This document shows positions 1-7,675 of a stretch of 64,000 bases of DNA, piece after piece. A program made the position numbers and the translations under genes. The stretch spans positions 410,001-474,000 of the forward strand of contig NZ_CP030032.1 of NCBI RefSeq assembly GCF_003258315.1. The letters run 5' to 3'. Position 1 is the first letter of the stretch; each line of letters starts with the position of its first letter. The notes beneath the pieces are model-generated. The model worked only from the letters and a program-made list of their open reading frames with translations, did not search any database and was not told where the DNA came from. This DNA is from Bradymonas sediminis (GTDB lineage: Bacteria; Myxococcota_A; Bradymonadia; Bradymonadales; Bradymonadaceae).

Positions 1-989
1 AACTCCCATTGGGGCTCGCCGGTGGCGGTTGCCCGGCCGTTGCTCGCGTCGCCACCGTCGCAGGTCTTTGCGCCCGCGCGGTTGACCATCACGAACATCC
101 GGTTGTGCTCGGCCTCGTGCAGGGTCAGCGCGGAGGCCTGCGCCGAGATAAGCTCCAGCGTCTTCTGGGTGATCGACTCGACCAGCTCCTCGAGGTCGAC
201 CGCGGCGCTGAGCTCGCGCTCGACATCATAGAGCAGGTCGAGCTCGCGCACCTTATGCTGCAGCTCCATGCGCGCGCGCTCGAGCTTCGTATTTTGCTCG
301 AGCACCGACAGGTATAATTTGGAATTCTCGATGGCCACCGCGGTCTGGCTGGCGATGGCGCTGAGCAGGCTCTCGTCCTGGTCGCTAAACGAGCCCTCGG
401 CCCGGTTGAGCACCTGGACGACCCCGATGATCTCGCCCTCCTGGTTGCGCACCGGTTGGCAGAGCATATTGCGGGTGTCGAAGCCGGTTTGCAGGTCGAC
501 GCCGCGCTGGAAGCGCTCGTCATTATAGGCGTCGCGCACGTTGATGCTGGTGCCGGTCTGGGCGACCCAGCCGGCGAGCCCCTCGCCGGGTTGCAGCCGG
601 ATCTCGGTGTTGATGTCGCCCTGGGCGACCTTGCTCCAGAGCTCGCCGGTCTCCGGGTCGACCAGAAAGAGGGTGGCCCGCTCGGCGTCCATCAGGCGCA
701 CGATCTTGTCCATGATGAGCTGCAATAGCTCATCGAGGTGCATGGTCTGACCCAGCGCGCTGCCGATCTCCTGCATGCCCGTAAATTTGGTGACCTGGCG
801 ACGAAAGACCTCGCCGATCCCGCTCAACAGGCGGGTGATCTGTTCGGGCGACAAATCGCGCACCGCATCCGCGAGTTCATGCTCAGGCTGGTTCAGCCAG
901 GTGAGCAACACGTCGTGTGCATCCGGGCTAGAGGCCCGCAATGCGCTACGCTGCGTGATTGAATCGCTTGTGATGAGGTCCTCACTCAT
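1..989 (-). CDS. GAF-domain signalling protein (C-terminal part outside window)
   Basis: The reading frame is open from an ATG at 987-989 to the left edge (329 codons) and has no stop, so the gene is truncated by the window. Residues 1-70 are a variable leader. Residues about 72-222 form a typical GAF domain: ERATLFLVDPETGELWS early, then GEGLAGWVAQTG, and the closing run SLLSAIASQTAVAIENS. A short coiled coil (about 225-258) leads into what looks like a second GAF domain (LYDVERELSAAVDLEELVES). GAF domains bind small ligands and usually control an output domain such as a histidine kinase, GGDEF or PP2C phosphatase. That output lies beyond the edge, so the enzymatic role cannot be stated. The protein has no signal peptide and is probably cytoplasmic. 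Confidence 0.85.
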   Translation of the reverse strand, partial: MSEDLITSDSITQRSALRASSPDAHDVLLTWLNQPEHELADAVRDLSPEQITRLLSGIGEVFRRQVTKFTGMQEIGSALGQTMHLDELLQLIMDKIVRLMDAERATLFLVDPETGELWSKVAQGDINTEIRLQPGEGLAGWVAQTGTSINVRDAYNDERFQRGVDLQTGFDTRNMLCQPVRNQEGEIIGVVQVLNRAEGSFSDQDESLLSAIASQTAVAIENSKLYLSVLEQNTKLERARMELQHKVRELDLLYDVERELSAAVDLEELVESITQKTLELISAQASALTLHEAEHNRMFVMVNRAGAKTCDGGDASNGRATATGEPQWE

Positions 990-1130
990 GGTCTTCTCGG
1001 TCCATTGCGTTGGTGTCCAACAAAACCCAAACGTACCTGCCATTACACCTGCCAAAGTAGCACATAAATCGGCCAAGCGAAAAGCTGGACCTGTGCCGGG
1101 CGGCGGATGCGCTCTGGAGGTTCGATAAAC

Positions 1131-1192
1131 GCAAAAAGCCCGACTTCTGTCGAAGGGGGCGCCAATCGGCGAGGCCTTCGACAAAAGTCGGG
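1131..1192 (-). terminator. Rho-independent terminator downstream of rpmB
   Basis: The arms at 1139-1156 and 1175-1192 are an 18-bp inverted repeat with one mismatch. Read on the minus strand the stem is followed by TTTTT (1133-1137). It lies just past the rpmB stop and before the GAF gene start, so it should separate the two transcripts. Confidence 0.8.
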
Positions 1193-1255
1193 ATGCTGCG
1201 CCGAGTCGAGCGGCGCACTTTCAGAGACTGAAAGCCGGTGCTAGTGCGACCGCAA

Positions 1256-1498
1256 TTAAGCGATCACGTCCTTGAGGGTCAGGCCCTGGGACTTCAGGTA
1301 CGGCATCAGGCCTTTCTTGGAGACCGTGCGCAGCGCGCGGGTCGAAAGACGCAGACGGACCCAGCGATCCTGCTCCGGGATATAAATGCGCTTGAGCTGC
1401 AGGTTCGGCTGCTGACGCATTTTGGAGTGGTTCTTGGCGTGGGAGACTTTGTTGCCGACGAGCGGCTTTTTATTCGTAAGTTTGCAAGTGCGCGACAT
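1256..1498 (-). CDS. rpmB: 50S ribosomal protein L28
   Basis: This 80-residue basic protein matches bacterial L28 over its full length. It begins MSRTCKLTNKKPLVGNKVSH, continues with the SKMRQQPNLQLKRIYIPE stretch, and has the WVRLRLSTRALRTVSKKG segment typical of the family. L28 is a late-assembly component of the large ribosomal subunit. It sits alone here rather than beside rpmG. An AGGA ribosome-binding site precedes the ATG, a sigma-70-like promoter lies at 1565-1593, and a hairpin terminator follows, so it appears to be a monocistronic unit. Confidence 0.97.
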   Translation of the reverse strand: MSRTCKLTNKKPLVGNKVSHAKNHSKMRQQPNLQLKRIYIPEQDRWVRLRLSTRALRTVSKKGLMPYLKSQGLTLKDVIA

Positions 1499-1564
1499 GA
1501 TAGATCCTATTTGTTGCTCGACGAGAGTTAAATCGACGGGCTAAAAATTCAGCGATTCCCGTCG

Positions 1565-1593
1565 TATATAAAATAAGGGCGCGATCTTAACAA
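1565..1593 (-). promoter_or_regulatory. Sigma-70-type promoter of rpmB
   Basis: On the minus strand TTGTTA (1588-1593) and TATATA (1565-1570) are separated by exactly 17 bp, about 70 bp upstream of the rpmB ATG. The surrounding 1499-1620 stretch is distinctly AT-richer than the neighbouring genes. Nothing else was recognised in the non-coding stretch 1499-1798. Confidence 0.6.
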
Positions 1594-1798
1594 AAGGGCT
1601 AAAAGACTAGCTGATGTGCGCATGGCTCGATGACCGCCATTCGCGCCACCCTTCCCTAAGGCAGCGCAAACTGCCAGCTCATCCCGAATATGTCAAGAGA
1701 TCCCATATATATCCGCGAACACGCTGCGATTGGGTCGGGGGCAGGCGAGGCGAGGGGGCACAAAAATTTGCTTTTTTGGCCAGCAGCGCTAGCGTGGC

Positions 1799-2800
1799 GT
1801 GGCCATGCATCCACTTGTTACAAGAATACATCCGAGTTATCGCACCGCCTTTTTGGCCTGGTTTGTCACGCGCTCCGTCCTGTGGATCGCGGCGGCCCTG
1901 GCCGGGGTGTCACCCATGTTGGCCGCCGAGGACTTTTCGAGTTTTGCGGGCGGCTCGCCGGGCTGGAGCCTGCTGGTGCATACGGTGGGGCTCTGCGGCG
2001 ATTATGCGCCGCAGGTGCTCGCCGGGCTCGGTGAGCTGTCGCTATTGGCAGGGTGTGTCGCGGTCTATCGATTTGTGCGCCGCGACCAATTGCCCCAGAC
2101 CGCCGAGAGCGCGACCTGGCTGTGGGCGGCGTCGCCGGCGATGATCTTCACGATCCCCGCGGGGGATTGGACCTTCGCGATCGCCCTGGCCGCGGTGGCG
2201 CTGATGGCGCTGGGGGAGAGTCGGCATATCCTGGCCGGGATCACGCTGGCGGCGGCGATGTGGTTTCGCCCCGAGGCGATCTTATTGTGGCCAGGCGTGG
2301 CGTTCTTAGGGTGGCAATATTACCAGCCCTCAAAACACCACTCGATGAGCATCTGGGCGGCGACGCTCGGGCCATTGGTGGCGTTTATCTTGATGGTGCT
2401 CACGGCCATCGGGATGGCGGGGCGCTACGGCGTGTCGATCCGCACGTTGCAGGGGCCCAGTGAGTGGCGCCACGGGTTTGACTGGCAGAGCGCGCCGATG
2501 GAGATGATCGCGACGCATTCGGCCGATCTCTTTCTGCTCGCCGCGATCGTGGTCTGCCTGGTGATGGTGGTGGGGTATTTCCGACAGGTGCCTAAGAGTT
2601 GGCCGCTTTTGGCGCTGCCGTGTTTGGCCTGGCCGCTCCTATACCAACCACCGACCGCCGCGATCGCGATGATGCTCTTCGCGCTGCCATTCTTTGGGTA
2701 TCTGGCGCGCGCCGCCGCGGACCCGGTGGCCGAGCGCCCGCTGCTCACCGCATCGCTGGGGGCGCTGCTTCTGATGATGCTCAGCCGCGGCGTCTTCTGA
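1799..2800 (+). CDS. Polytopic membrane protein, glycosyltransferase-like (unidentified)
   Basis: This is a roughly 333-residue, strongly hydrophobic protein with about eight to ten predicted membrane spans and short loops. A large periplasmic-type loop early (AAEDFSSFAGGSPGWS) and the pattern of an early hydrophilic segment followed by AIALAAVALMALGESRHILAGITLAAAMWFRPEA resemble PIG-V or GT-C mannosyltransferase-like membrane proteins (long ladder of helices, FRPE near a membrane boundary), but no diagnostic motif is certain. The start may be GTG 1799 or ATG 1805; neither has a convincing Shine-Dalgarno. It stands alone between rpmB (divergent) and tRNA-Leu (convergent). The function remains unassigned. 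Confidence 0.7.
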   Translation: MAMHPLVTRIHPSYRTAFLAWFVTRSVLWIAAALAGVSPMLAAEDFSSFAGGSPGWSLLVHTVGLCGDYAPQVLAGLGELSLLAGCVAVYRFVRRDQLPQTAESATWLWAASPAMIFTIPAGDWTFAIALAAVALMALGESRHILAGITLAAAMWFRPEAILLWPGVAFLGWQYYQPSKHHSMSIWAATLGPLVAFILMVLTAIGMAGRYGVSIRTLQGPSEWRHGFDWQSAPMEMIATHSADLFLLAAIVVCLVMVVGYFRQVPKSWPLLALPCLAWPLLYQPPTAAIAMMLFALPFFGYLARAAADPVAERPLLTASLGALLLMMLSRGVF

Positions 2801-2850
2801 TGCGCGCATAAGGTGGATTAAATGAGCCGGCGCGTGATCGTCGGCGCACA

Positions 2851-2893
2851 AGAAAATAAAGAAGGCCGTCATTTCAAATGAATGACGGCCTTC
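2851..2893 (-). terminator. Terminator of the tRNA-Leu transcript
   Basis: A perfect 13-bp inverted repeat, GAAGGCCGTCATT (2861-2873) with its complement at 2881-2893, encloses a 7-nt loop. On the minus strand it runs into a T-rich tail from the A-rich 2851-2860 stretch. It lies 37 bp past the tRNA 3' end and may also stop convergent transcription from the membrane-protein gene. Confidence 0.85.
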
Positions 2894-2929
2894 ACGATAC
2901 TCACACTAATATTTTCTAAAAATACATAG

Positions 2930-3013
2930 TGCGGAAGAGAGGAATCGAACCTCCACGATGTTGCCACCACAGGCACCTGAAGCCTGCGCGTCTACCAGTT
3001 CCGCCACTTCCGC
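2930..3013 (-). tRNA. tRNA-Leu (anticodon CAG)
   Basis: The minus strand folds into an 84-nt class II tRNA. The acceptor stem is GCGGAAG/CTTCCGC with an A discriminator. The D-arm contains GGCGGAACTGGTAGACGC, the anticodon stem CAGGC/GCCTG encloses the loop TTCAGGT (anticodon CAG, decoding CTG), and there is a long variable arm and a T-arm with GGTTCGATTCC. CCA is not encoded. CTG is the codon expected to be heavily used in such GC-rich genes. Confidence 0.96.
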
Positions 3014-3078
3014 GTGGGCGAGTTGAGCCGCATCGTTGATGCTGGCGTCGGATGGGTTGAACCCGACTCGCGATGAAG

Positions 3079-3107
3079 GGTATACGTCCGGTTTTATTTG
3101 GTGTCAA
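3079..3107 (-). promoter_or_regulatory. Consensus sigma-70 promoter of tRNA-Leu
   Basis: The minus strand shows a perfect -35 TTGACA (3102-3107), a 17-bp spacer and a -10 TATACC (3079-3084), about 66 bp upstream of the mature tRNA 5' end. A very AT-rich run (3090-3145) lies around and upstream of it, resembling an UP element. The rest of 3014-3338 shows no further feature. Confidence 0.75.
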
Positions 3108-3338
3108 TAATAAATTTTGTTTTGTATCGAAATAAATTTCGGGCGCTGAATTCGGGTGGGCGAACTTCAAGAAGAGGTCGGTGCCGTGGGCATCTCAGGC
3201 ATGGTTAAGGCCGGGAGGTTGGCGGGGGCTTGTTGCCCGATCGCGCTCGTGGCAGGTATAGGTTTGAGTGCGGCGGTTAGGCGAAGCCGGCGCCGGTGAA
3301 GAGAGCTAAGAATTCGCGCCCTTGAATCGAGACTCAAG

Positions 3339-3842
3339 ATGTTGAATGCCCCGAATGTTAGCGCCCCGACGGACCCCTGGGAGAGGCTCTTGGAGACGAT
3401 CCGAGGGCAGGCAGCTTTACCCCCCGCCGAGCCCTATACGCCGACGCAGGGCGATCCCCTGGACCGCCTGATACGTCGGATGCGCGGAGAAGACGTGGAC
3501 GCGCTCGAATCGCCGGATTCGGCGAGCAACGCAGCCAGCGGGCCGCCGTGTGGCACCGCGGATATCGCCCAGGTGACCTGGTCGGGCGCGTCAAAACCCG
3601 GGCAGGCGCAGCCGCCGGCGCCGGCGCCGTCGGCGGGGGTTGAGGCCCAGCTCGGGCGCGAGGTCTTCGAGATGTTGCGCGCGTCGAACCTGCCCGGGCC
3701 GGCCAGGGCGGCGGCGGCGAATCTTCTGTGCGAGCAATTGCATTGGTTGGAGTCTTCGCCCGGCGCCGCCCCGTCGGCGGCCGAGATGGCCAACGGGTTG
3801 CGCAAGGTGCTGAGTATTCTTGTGACCACGCAATTCGAATAA
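3339..3842 (+). CDS. Hypothetical protein
   Basis: This is a 167-residue protein with no family I recognise. The N-terminal half is polar and Pro/Ala-rich with PWERLLETIRG and DPLDRLIRRMRGEDVD, two similar amphipathic helix-like segments. The middle is a low-complexity Pro/Ala linker. The C-terminal 65 residues look like a compact helical domain (REVFEMLRASNLPGPARAAAANLLCEQLHWL). There is no signal peptide or membrane span. No strong ribosome-binding site precedes the ATG. Codon composition is consistent with coding on this strand. It could be a small regulatory or adaptor protein, but no function is claimed. Confidence 0.5.
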   Translation: MLNAPNVSAPTDPWERLLETIRGQAALPPAEPYTPTQGDPLDRLIRRMRGEDVDALESPDSASNAASGPPCGTADIAQVTWSGASKPGQAQPPAPAPSAGVEAQLGREVFEMLRASNLPGPARAAAANLLCEQLHWLESSPGAAPSAAEMANGLRKVLSILVTTQFE

Positions 3843-4038
3843 CTCACGTGGATAATATGGGGGAGAGTCGAAGACGCGGTGATCTCGGGGGTGCGCTAAA
3901 CCTGACGGCGCGGGTGTTTAGGTTCATGGGGCGACGAATCGAATGGGCTTAGCCATCGATGCGGGCGGCCTCAAAGAGTGGCGCCGCCACCAGGCTCGCA
4001 GGGCTGGCCATTCACGACCTTCAACCGGAGTCGTTCTT

Positions 4039-4239
4039 ATGACGGGTGATATTTTTATCTCATTATTTATCGCCATCCCGATCGTGGGGCTGACCGCGGC
4101 CTTCGTCTTTGCCATGGAGCGGCGGCGCGAGGATATCGACGAAATGCGGCAACGCAAAGATGAAAACGCGCGCGCGACCCCGACCAACTCCGACTCGCCC
4201 ATGCCTCGCCGGGGTGTCCGAAAATATCACGCGCGCTAG
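4039..4239 (+). CDS. Small single-pass membrane protein
   Basis: The protein has 66 residues. The ATG at 4039 is preceded at good distance by GGAG, which favours it over an in-frame ATG at 3943 that would add an arginine-rich leader. Residues 4-26 (IFISLFIAIPIVGLTAAFVFAME) form one membrane helix containing a central Ile-Pro. The rest is charged (RRREDIDEMRQRKDE) and then disordered. The next small gene (4485-4598) encodes a related helix with the same LFIxIP core. Such miniproteins commonly modulate membrane complexes, but no partner is evident. Confidence 0.6.
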   Translation: MTGDIFISLFIAIPIVGLTAAFVFAMERRREDIDEMRQRKDENARATPTNSDSPMPRRGVRKYHAR

Positions 4240-4484
4240 CGCCTAATTTCGCCGGGCAACGCGCCGATAGTGGTGCTTCGATTGGCGAGAGAAACTTTAG
4301 TAATTACAGGGGCTTGACCTTCGTTTCCCGGTGCATAGCTTTGTCCTGCACGCGGGGACTTTCTCTGCGTGGGCGTTCGGGCTTCGGATAGTCAATGATA
4401 GCGAAAATCGAAAGATGGATGCTTTAGTTGCAGAGAGAAGCTGATGGACGCGTGGCGTTAACTCGGGGGTGATAGGAGGAAGTA

Positions 4485-4598
4485 ATGGATAATGTGATTC
4501 TTGGCTTATTCATCGGAATTCCATCATTGATGGCGATTGCATCTCTGGTGGCGTGGCTCCGGATGCGAACTGAGAGCTTCGAGACCGGTGGATCCTGA
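4485..4598 (+). CDS. 37-aa single-pass membrane miniprotein
   Basis: A strong ribosome-binding site (TAGGAGGAAGT) lies directly upstream of the ATG. The 37-residue product is almost entirely one membrane helix (VILGLFIGIPSLMAIASLVAW) followed by a short basic/acidic tail (RMRTES). The LFIGIP core matches the LFIAIP core of the 66-aa miniprotein 250 bp upstream, which suggests a duplicated pair. A hairpin terminator follows at 4683-4714. The function is unknown; the ribosome-binding site and paralogy argue that it is real despite its size. Confidence 0.6.
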   Translation: MDNVILGLFIGIPSLMAIASLVAWLRMRTESFETGGS

Positions 4599-4682
4599 CT
4601 CGGGATCGTCCATGGCTAAGCAGTCCATGGGCGGGCCGGGCTAATGCGGACGGAGAAATCCTTCCCCTTCCCCAATCGAATA

Positions 4683-4714
4683 AGGCACCCCGAGCGAGCT
4701 CGCGGTGCCTTTTT
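4683..4714 (+). terminator. Rho-independent terminator after the miniprotein gene
   Basis: AGGCACC (4683-4689) pairs with GGTGCCT (4704-4710), with an inner CGAG/CTCG stem and a T5 tail on the plus strand. It lies between the convergent miniprotein and hydrolase-lipoprotein genes and may act in both directions. Confidence 0.8.
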
Positions 4715-4738
4715 CTATGCGTTCAGTTTTCGATGCGC

Positions 4739-5923
4739 TCAGTCGCGGGTCTCGGACTGGGCGTCCAAGAAGTCGAGGACCTGCTGCTGAACCGCGTCAG
4801 AGACGCTGCTTGGGTCGGCCTCGACGTCAATATCAATCATAAAATGGGTGGTTTTGGGCAACTCGACGATGTCGACCGAGCCGGTTTCGGCATCCTCGGC
4901 GTTGGCCGGGCGCGTCTTTTCTTCGAAGGCGCGCGCGCTGCCGCGCGGGAGTACTCCGTCGTGGCTGCCGAAGATGGCCAGGATCGGGGCGCTCGTTTGG
5001 CTGAGTTGCGCGCTCGCCCGCTGATGCAGGGCGAAGAAGCCGGACCAGGTCTTCGCGGGGGCGCCGAGGAGCTCGTCTTGGTCGAAATCTCCGGCGCGAA
5101 GGGCCGCAAACCCCTCGCTTTGCAGGGTTTGGGTCTTTTGAAGTTCTTCGGTCTGTTGGGCCAGGAGCGTGCCTTCGGTCGTGTTGCCCGCCTTTTCTCG
5201 CTCCTTTTGCAGATGCTTGAGCGAGGTGTCGATCTGATGGGAGATGATCTGGTCGATCGGGTAGGGGCTCGGCGCGAGCAAGAGCAGGCCGGCGGGGTTA
5301 ACTTTGGGGGAGAGCGCCAGGGCGAGGTCGGCTCCCTGGCCGTGGCCGATGATGAAGATCTGGGTGGGATCGACGCGCGGGTCCGTGCGCAACTTCGCGA
5401 CGGCCGCCGCGGCGTCGGCTTCAAGCGCCTCGGCCAACTCCGAGCGATGGGATTCGACATAAGCGCGCGGGTAGGTGCACCAGGGCCGCCCGCCTTTGAC
5501 GCAGGTGCGCTTGTCAAAGCGCATCACCATATAGCCGTTTTTGACCAGGTGCTGGGCGATATCTTCGTAGACCGCGACTTCGACCGGAAGTTGGACGCCG
5601 AGGCCGGTCTTGAAATGCCCGCGCCGGTCGTGCGGGCCGGTGGCGTGCAGGATGAGCACGGCGGGGCCGGGGGCCTGGCGGGTGTCGGGGCGCTCGATGA
5701 CGCCCGAGAGCGTGTCGCCGAGCGACTCGAAGGTGATCGCCTCGGCGAGGATCTCGCGCACCGGGCGCTCGGGCTCTTCTTCGGGTTCGGGCTCCGCTTC
5801 GGGGGCTTCGGGGGCGGCCTGGAGCTGCGCGATGGGCTGCGAATCGACCTTTTCCTGGGCGTCAAAGACGCTGCAACCCGAGGCCAGGAGCAGGGCAGTA
5901 CAGGTCAGCAGCATCCGGGTCAT
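4739..5923 (-). CDS. Alpha/beta-hydrolase-fold lipoprotein lacking the nucleophile Ser
   Basis: The start is placed at ATG 5923 because this gives a clean lipoprotein signal (MTRMLLTCTALLLASGC); an in-frame ATG at 5968 would add 15 polar residues. The mature protein has a Glu/Pro-rich stalk (PEAEPEPEEEPE), then an alpha/beta-hydrolase domain: GPAVLILHATGPHDRRGHF strand/loop, YMVMRFDKRTCVKGG, the nucleophile-elbow region IFIIGHGQGADLAL, then an Asp (IFGSHDGV) and a His (PKTTHFMI) at the expected triad positions. The elbow normally reads GHSxG; here the Ser is Gly (residue 195 of this start), so classical hydrolysis is not expected. It lies downstream of the HD phosphohydrolase gene on the same strand, possibly co-transcribed. 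Confidence 0.8.
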   Translation of the reverse strand: MTRMLLTCTALLLASGCSVFDAQEKVDSQPIAQLQAAPEAPEAEPEPEEEPERPVREILAEAITFESLGDTLSGVIERPDTRQAPGPAVLILHATGPHDRRGHFKTGLGVQLPVEVAVYEDIAQHLVKNGYMVMRFDKRTCVKGGRPWCTYPRAYVESHRSELAEALEADAAAAVAKLRTDPRVDPTQIFIIGHGQGADLALALSPKVNPAGLLLLAPSPYPIDQIISHQIDTSLKHLQKEREKAGNTTEGTLLAQQTEELQKTQTLQSEGFAALRAGDFDQDELLGAPAKTWSGFFALHQRASAQLSQTSAPILAIFGSHDGVLPRGSARAFEEKTRPANAEDAETGSVDIVELPKTTHFMIDIDVEADPSSVSDAVQQQVLDFLDAQSETRD

Positions 5924-6010
5924 CTGGGCGGACCCGAAGGGGTTTCTAAAATCAGCACGCTCGATCATATCGCAGGCTCAGCATAAAAATAGAAGCAGAA
6001 GACCAAAATC

Positions 6011-7486
6011 TCAGGGGCGCAATATCTCATCGAGGAGCAATTCGTCGACCGGCGATTTCTCGCAGTCGCTGCGCGCTTCTTTTTGCAGGTCGGCGGCGAC
6101 GCTGGGCTCGACGAAGATGCGGATCTTTTTGACCACCATCATAAAGTCGTCCTGGATGCCGGCGACCACCCGCGACAATTCGTGCAGCGGGTAGTGTGTG
6201 CGCCCGCTGGCGCCGGGGTAGACGACCTCGATGGTTTCGAGCTTGTCTTTGTCGCGCGGGGGCGTGTCGATGATGATGTCGGCCGGGTGCAAGGGGCGCC
6301 CGACGCGCGCGCTCAGGCGCACGCGCAGGCGGTCGTTGAGCGCGTAGACGTCGGGCGCGTCCATCTCGTAGATGCGCGCGTAGGCCTCTTGTTTGCGTTC
6401 TTCGGAGTAGACGCGGCTGAAGGTGGCGATGCGCTTATAGAGGCGGCGCCGGTTGTGGGTCAGCCCGGCGGTGAGATAGCGCGTGGCGCTTCGCGCGGGG
6501 GTCTGCTCGCGGATCCAGTCGAGCAGGCGGTCGTCGTCGTGGCTGAGTAATTGGGTCAGGAACGCGTCTTTTGAGACCGCGCCGCGGCTGTGGAACGCGG
6601 CCATCGCCCCCTCGATCATCGCGCTTGCCGCGCGCACGGTGTGGTGCCAATAGGCTTCGCTAAACATGGTATAGCGCCCGAAGATGAACATCTCGGCGGG
6701 GACCTTTCCCTTGGCGTTGATCGCGATGCCGTCCTCGTTGTGATTGAGCGTGAGGCTCGAGAGCAGTCGCCCGCGGTCGTAATTTCGCCCGTAGGGCACG
6801 CCCATATGGTGGCTGTCGCGCTCGAGATAATCCATCTTATCGGCGTCGATAGACCCGGAGATGATCGAGCGCAGGATGCGGTCGGTGGGCGTTGCGTGCG
6901 GGCCAAGGTCGCCGGTGCACAGGTTGATAACGCGCTCGGGGTCGACGCCCCATTGCTGGCGCAGGATCGCGGCGATGGTCGGGCCCTTTTTACCATGTGG
7001 GGCGGCGCTAAACAGGTTGGCGAATTCCCCGCGAATAATGCGTCCGCCGACGTCCTCGTGGCGGGGCGTGTCGCGCCCCTTCAGGTGCAGCGCCTCCAGG
7101 CTGTGGGCGAAGGGGTAATGCCCGATATCGTGGAGCAGCCCGGCGGCCAGCACGGTGAGCAGGTCTTCTTCGGTGGTAGACTCGGCGAAGGCCGGCGTGC
7201 GCAGCAGGGCGCTCACGCACATGCGCACACAACTATAGACGCCCAGGCTATGCTCGAAGCGGGTGTGCACCGCGCCCGGGTAGACCAGGTGGGTCGGGCC
7301 GAGCTGGCGCACGCGCCGCAGGCGCTGAAAGGCCGGGTGGTCGACGACGTCCTGGACGCGCCGGCTCATCAGGATATTGCGAAACTCGGGCACGCGAATC
7401 GTGCCGTGGTGCTCGAAGCCGCCGCCGAGTTCGGGGAGTCGCGTCGCGGCGCCGTGGGGAATTTCCAGCGGAGTATCTTCGGGCAT
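6011..7486 (-). CDS. HD-domain phosphohydrolase (dNTPase/SAMHD1-like)
   Basis: This is a roughly 491-residue cytoplasmic protein. The N-terminal third carries the complete HD metal-binding signature of the YwfO/SAMHD1-like branch: VHTRFEHSLGVY, then LLHDIGHYPFAHSLE, and later the Asp in SIDADKMDYLERDS. HPAFQRLRRVRQLG is also characteristic. Relatives hydrolyse deoxynucleoside triphosphates or other phosphate esters, but the substrate cannot be read from the sequence. ATG 7486 (MPEDTPLEIPHG) is chosen; an upstream ATG at 7543 would add a Pro/Arg-rich extension. It is divergent from the giant lipoprotein gene and 87 bp upstream of the hydrolase-like lipoprotein. Confidence 0.88.
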   Translation of the reverse strand: MPEDTPLEIPHGAATRLPELGGGFEHHGTIRVPEFRNILMSRRVQDVVDHPAFQRLRRVRQLGPTHLVYPGAVHTRFEHSLGVYSCVRMCVSALLRTPAFAESTTEEDLLTVLAAGLLHDIGHYPFAHSLEALHLKGRDTPRHEDVGGRIIRGEFANLFSAAPHGKKGPTIAAILRQQWGVDPERVINLCTGDLGPHATPTDRILRSIISGSIDADKMDYLERDSHHMGVPYGRNYDRGRLLSSLTLNHNEDGIAINAKGKVPAEMFIFGRYTMFSEAYWHHTVRAASAMIEGAMAAFHSRGAVSKDAFLTQLLSHDDDRLLDWIREQTPARSATRYLTAGLTHNRRRLYKRIATFSRVYSEERKQEAYARIYEMDAPDVYALNDRLRVRLSARVGRPLHPADIIIDTPPRDKDKLETIEVVYPGASGRTHYPLHELSRVVAGIQDDFMMVVKKIRIFVEPSVAADLQKEARSDCEKSPVDELLLDEILRP

Positions 7487-7622
7487 GGGCGGGTATTTTC
7501 TGTTTAAGGATGGCGGGGCTTTGGGCGGAGGGCGCGAGCCCAACTCGTCCTACAACGCGACAGGGGGCGGTTTGTTGTGAAAGTAAAGAGGAATATGGTA
7601 GTGTGCGGCGTTATTCCTTTCG

Positions 7623-7640
7623 CCCTAATTTATATTAGGG
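7623..7640. promoter_or_regulatory. Perfect palindrome upstream of giant lipoprotein gene
   Basis: CCCTAAT (7623-7629), a TTAT spacer and ATTAGGG (7634-7640) form a perfect inverted repeat in an AT-rich tract 36 bp before the chosen ATG. There is no T-run after it, so an operator or an mRNA 5' hairpin is more likely than a terminator. Confidence 0.4.
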
Positions 7641-7675
7641 TGATTTATATATCAAACCACCTTGAAAGGTTTAAG

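Noticed and set aside
982-1218. A 78-codon ORF on the minus strand
   Set aside because: It covers the rpmB terminator hairpin and overlaps the GAF gene start.
4314-4341. Possible promoter TTGACC-N16-TAGCTT before the 37-aa gene
   Set aside because: The -10 match is poor and it lies 144 bp from the start; not enough to call.
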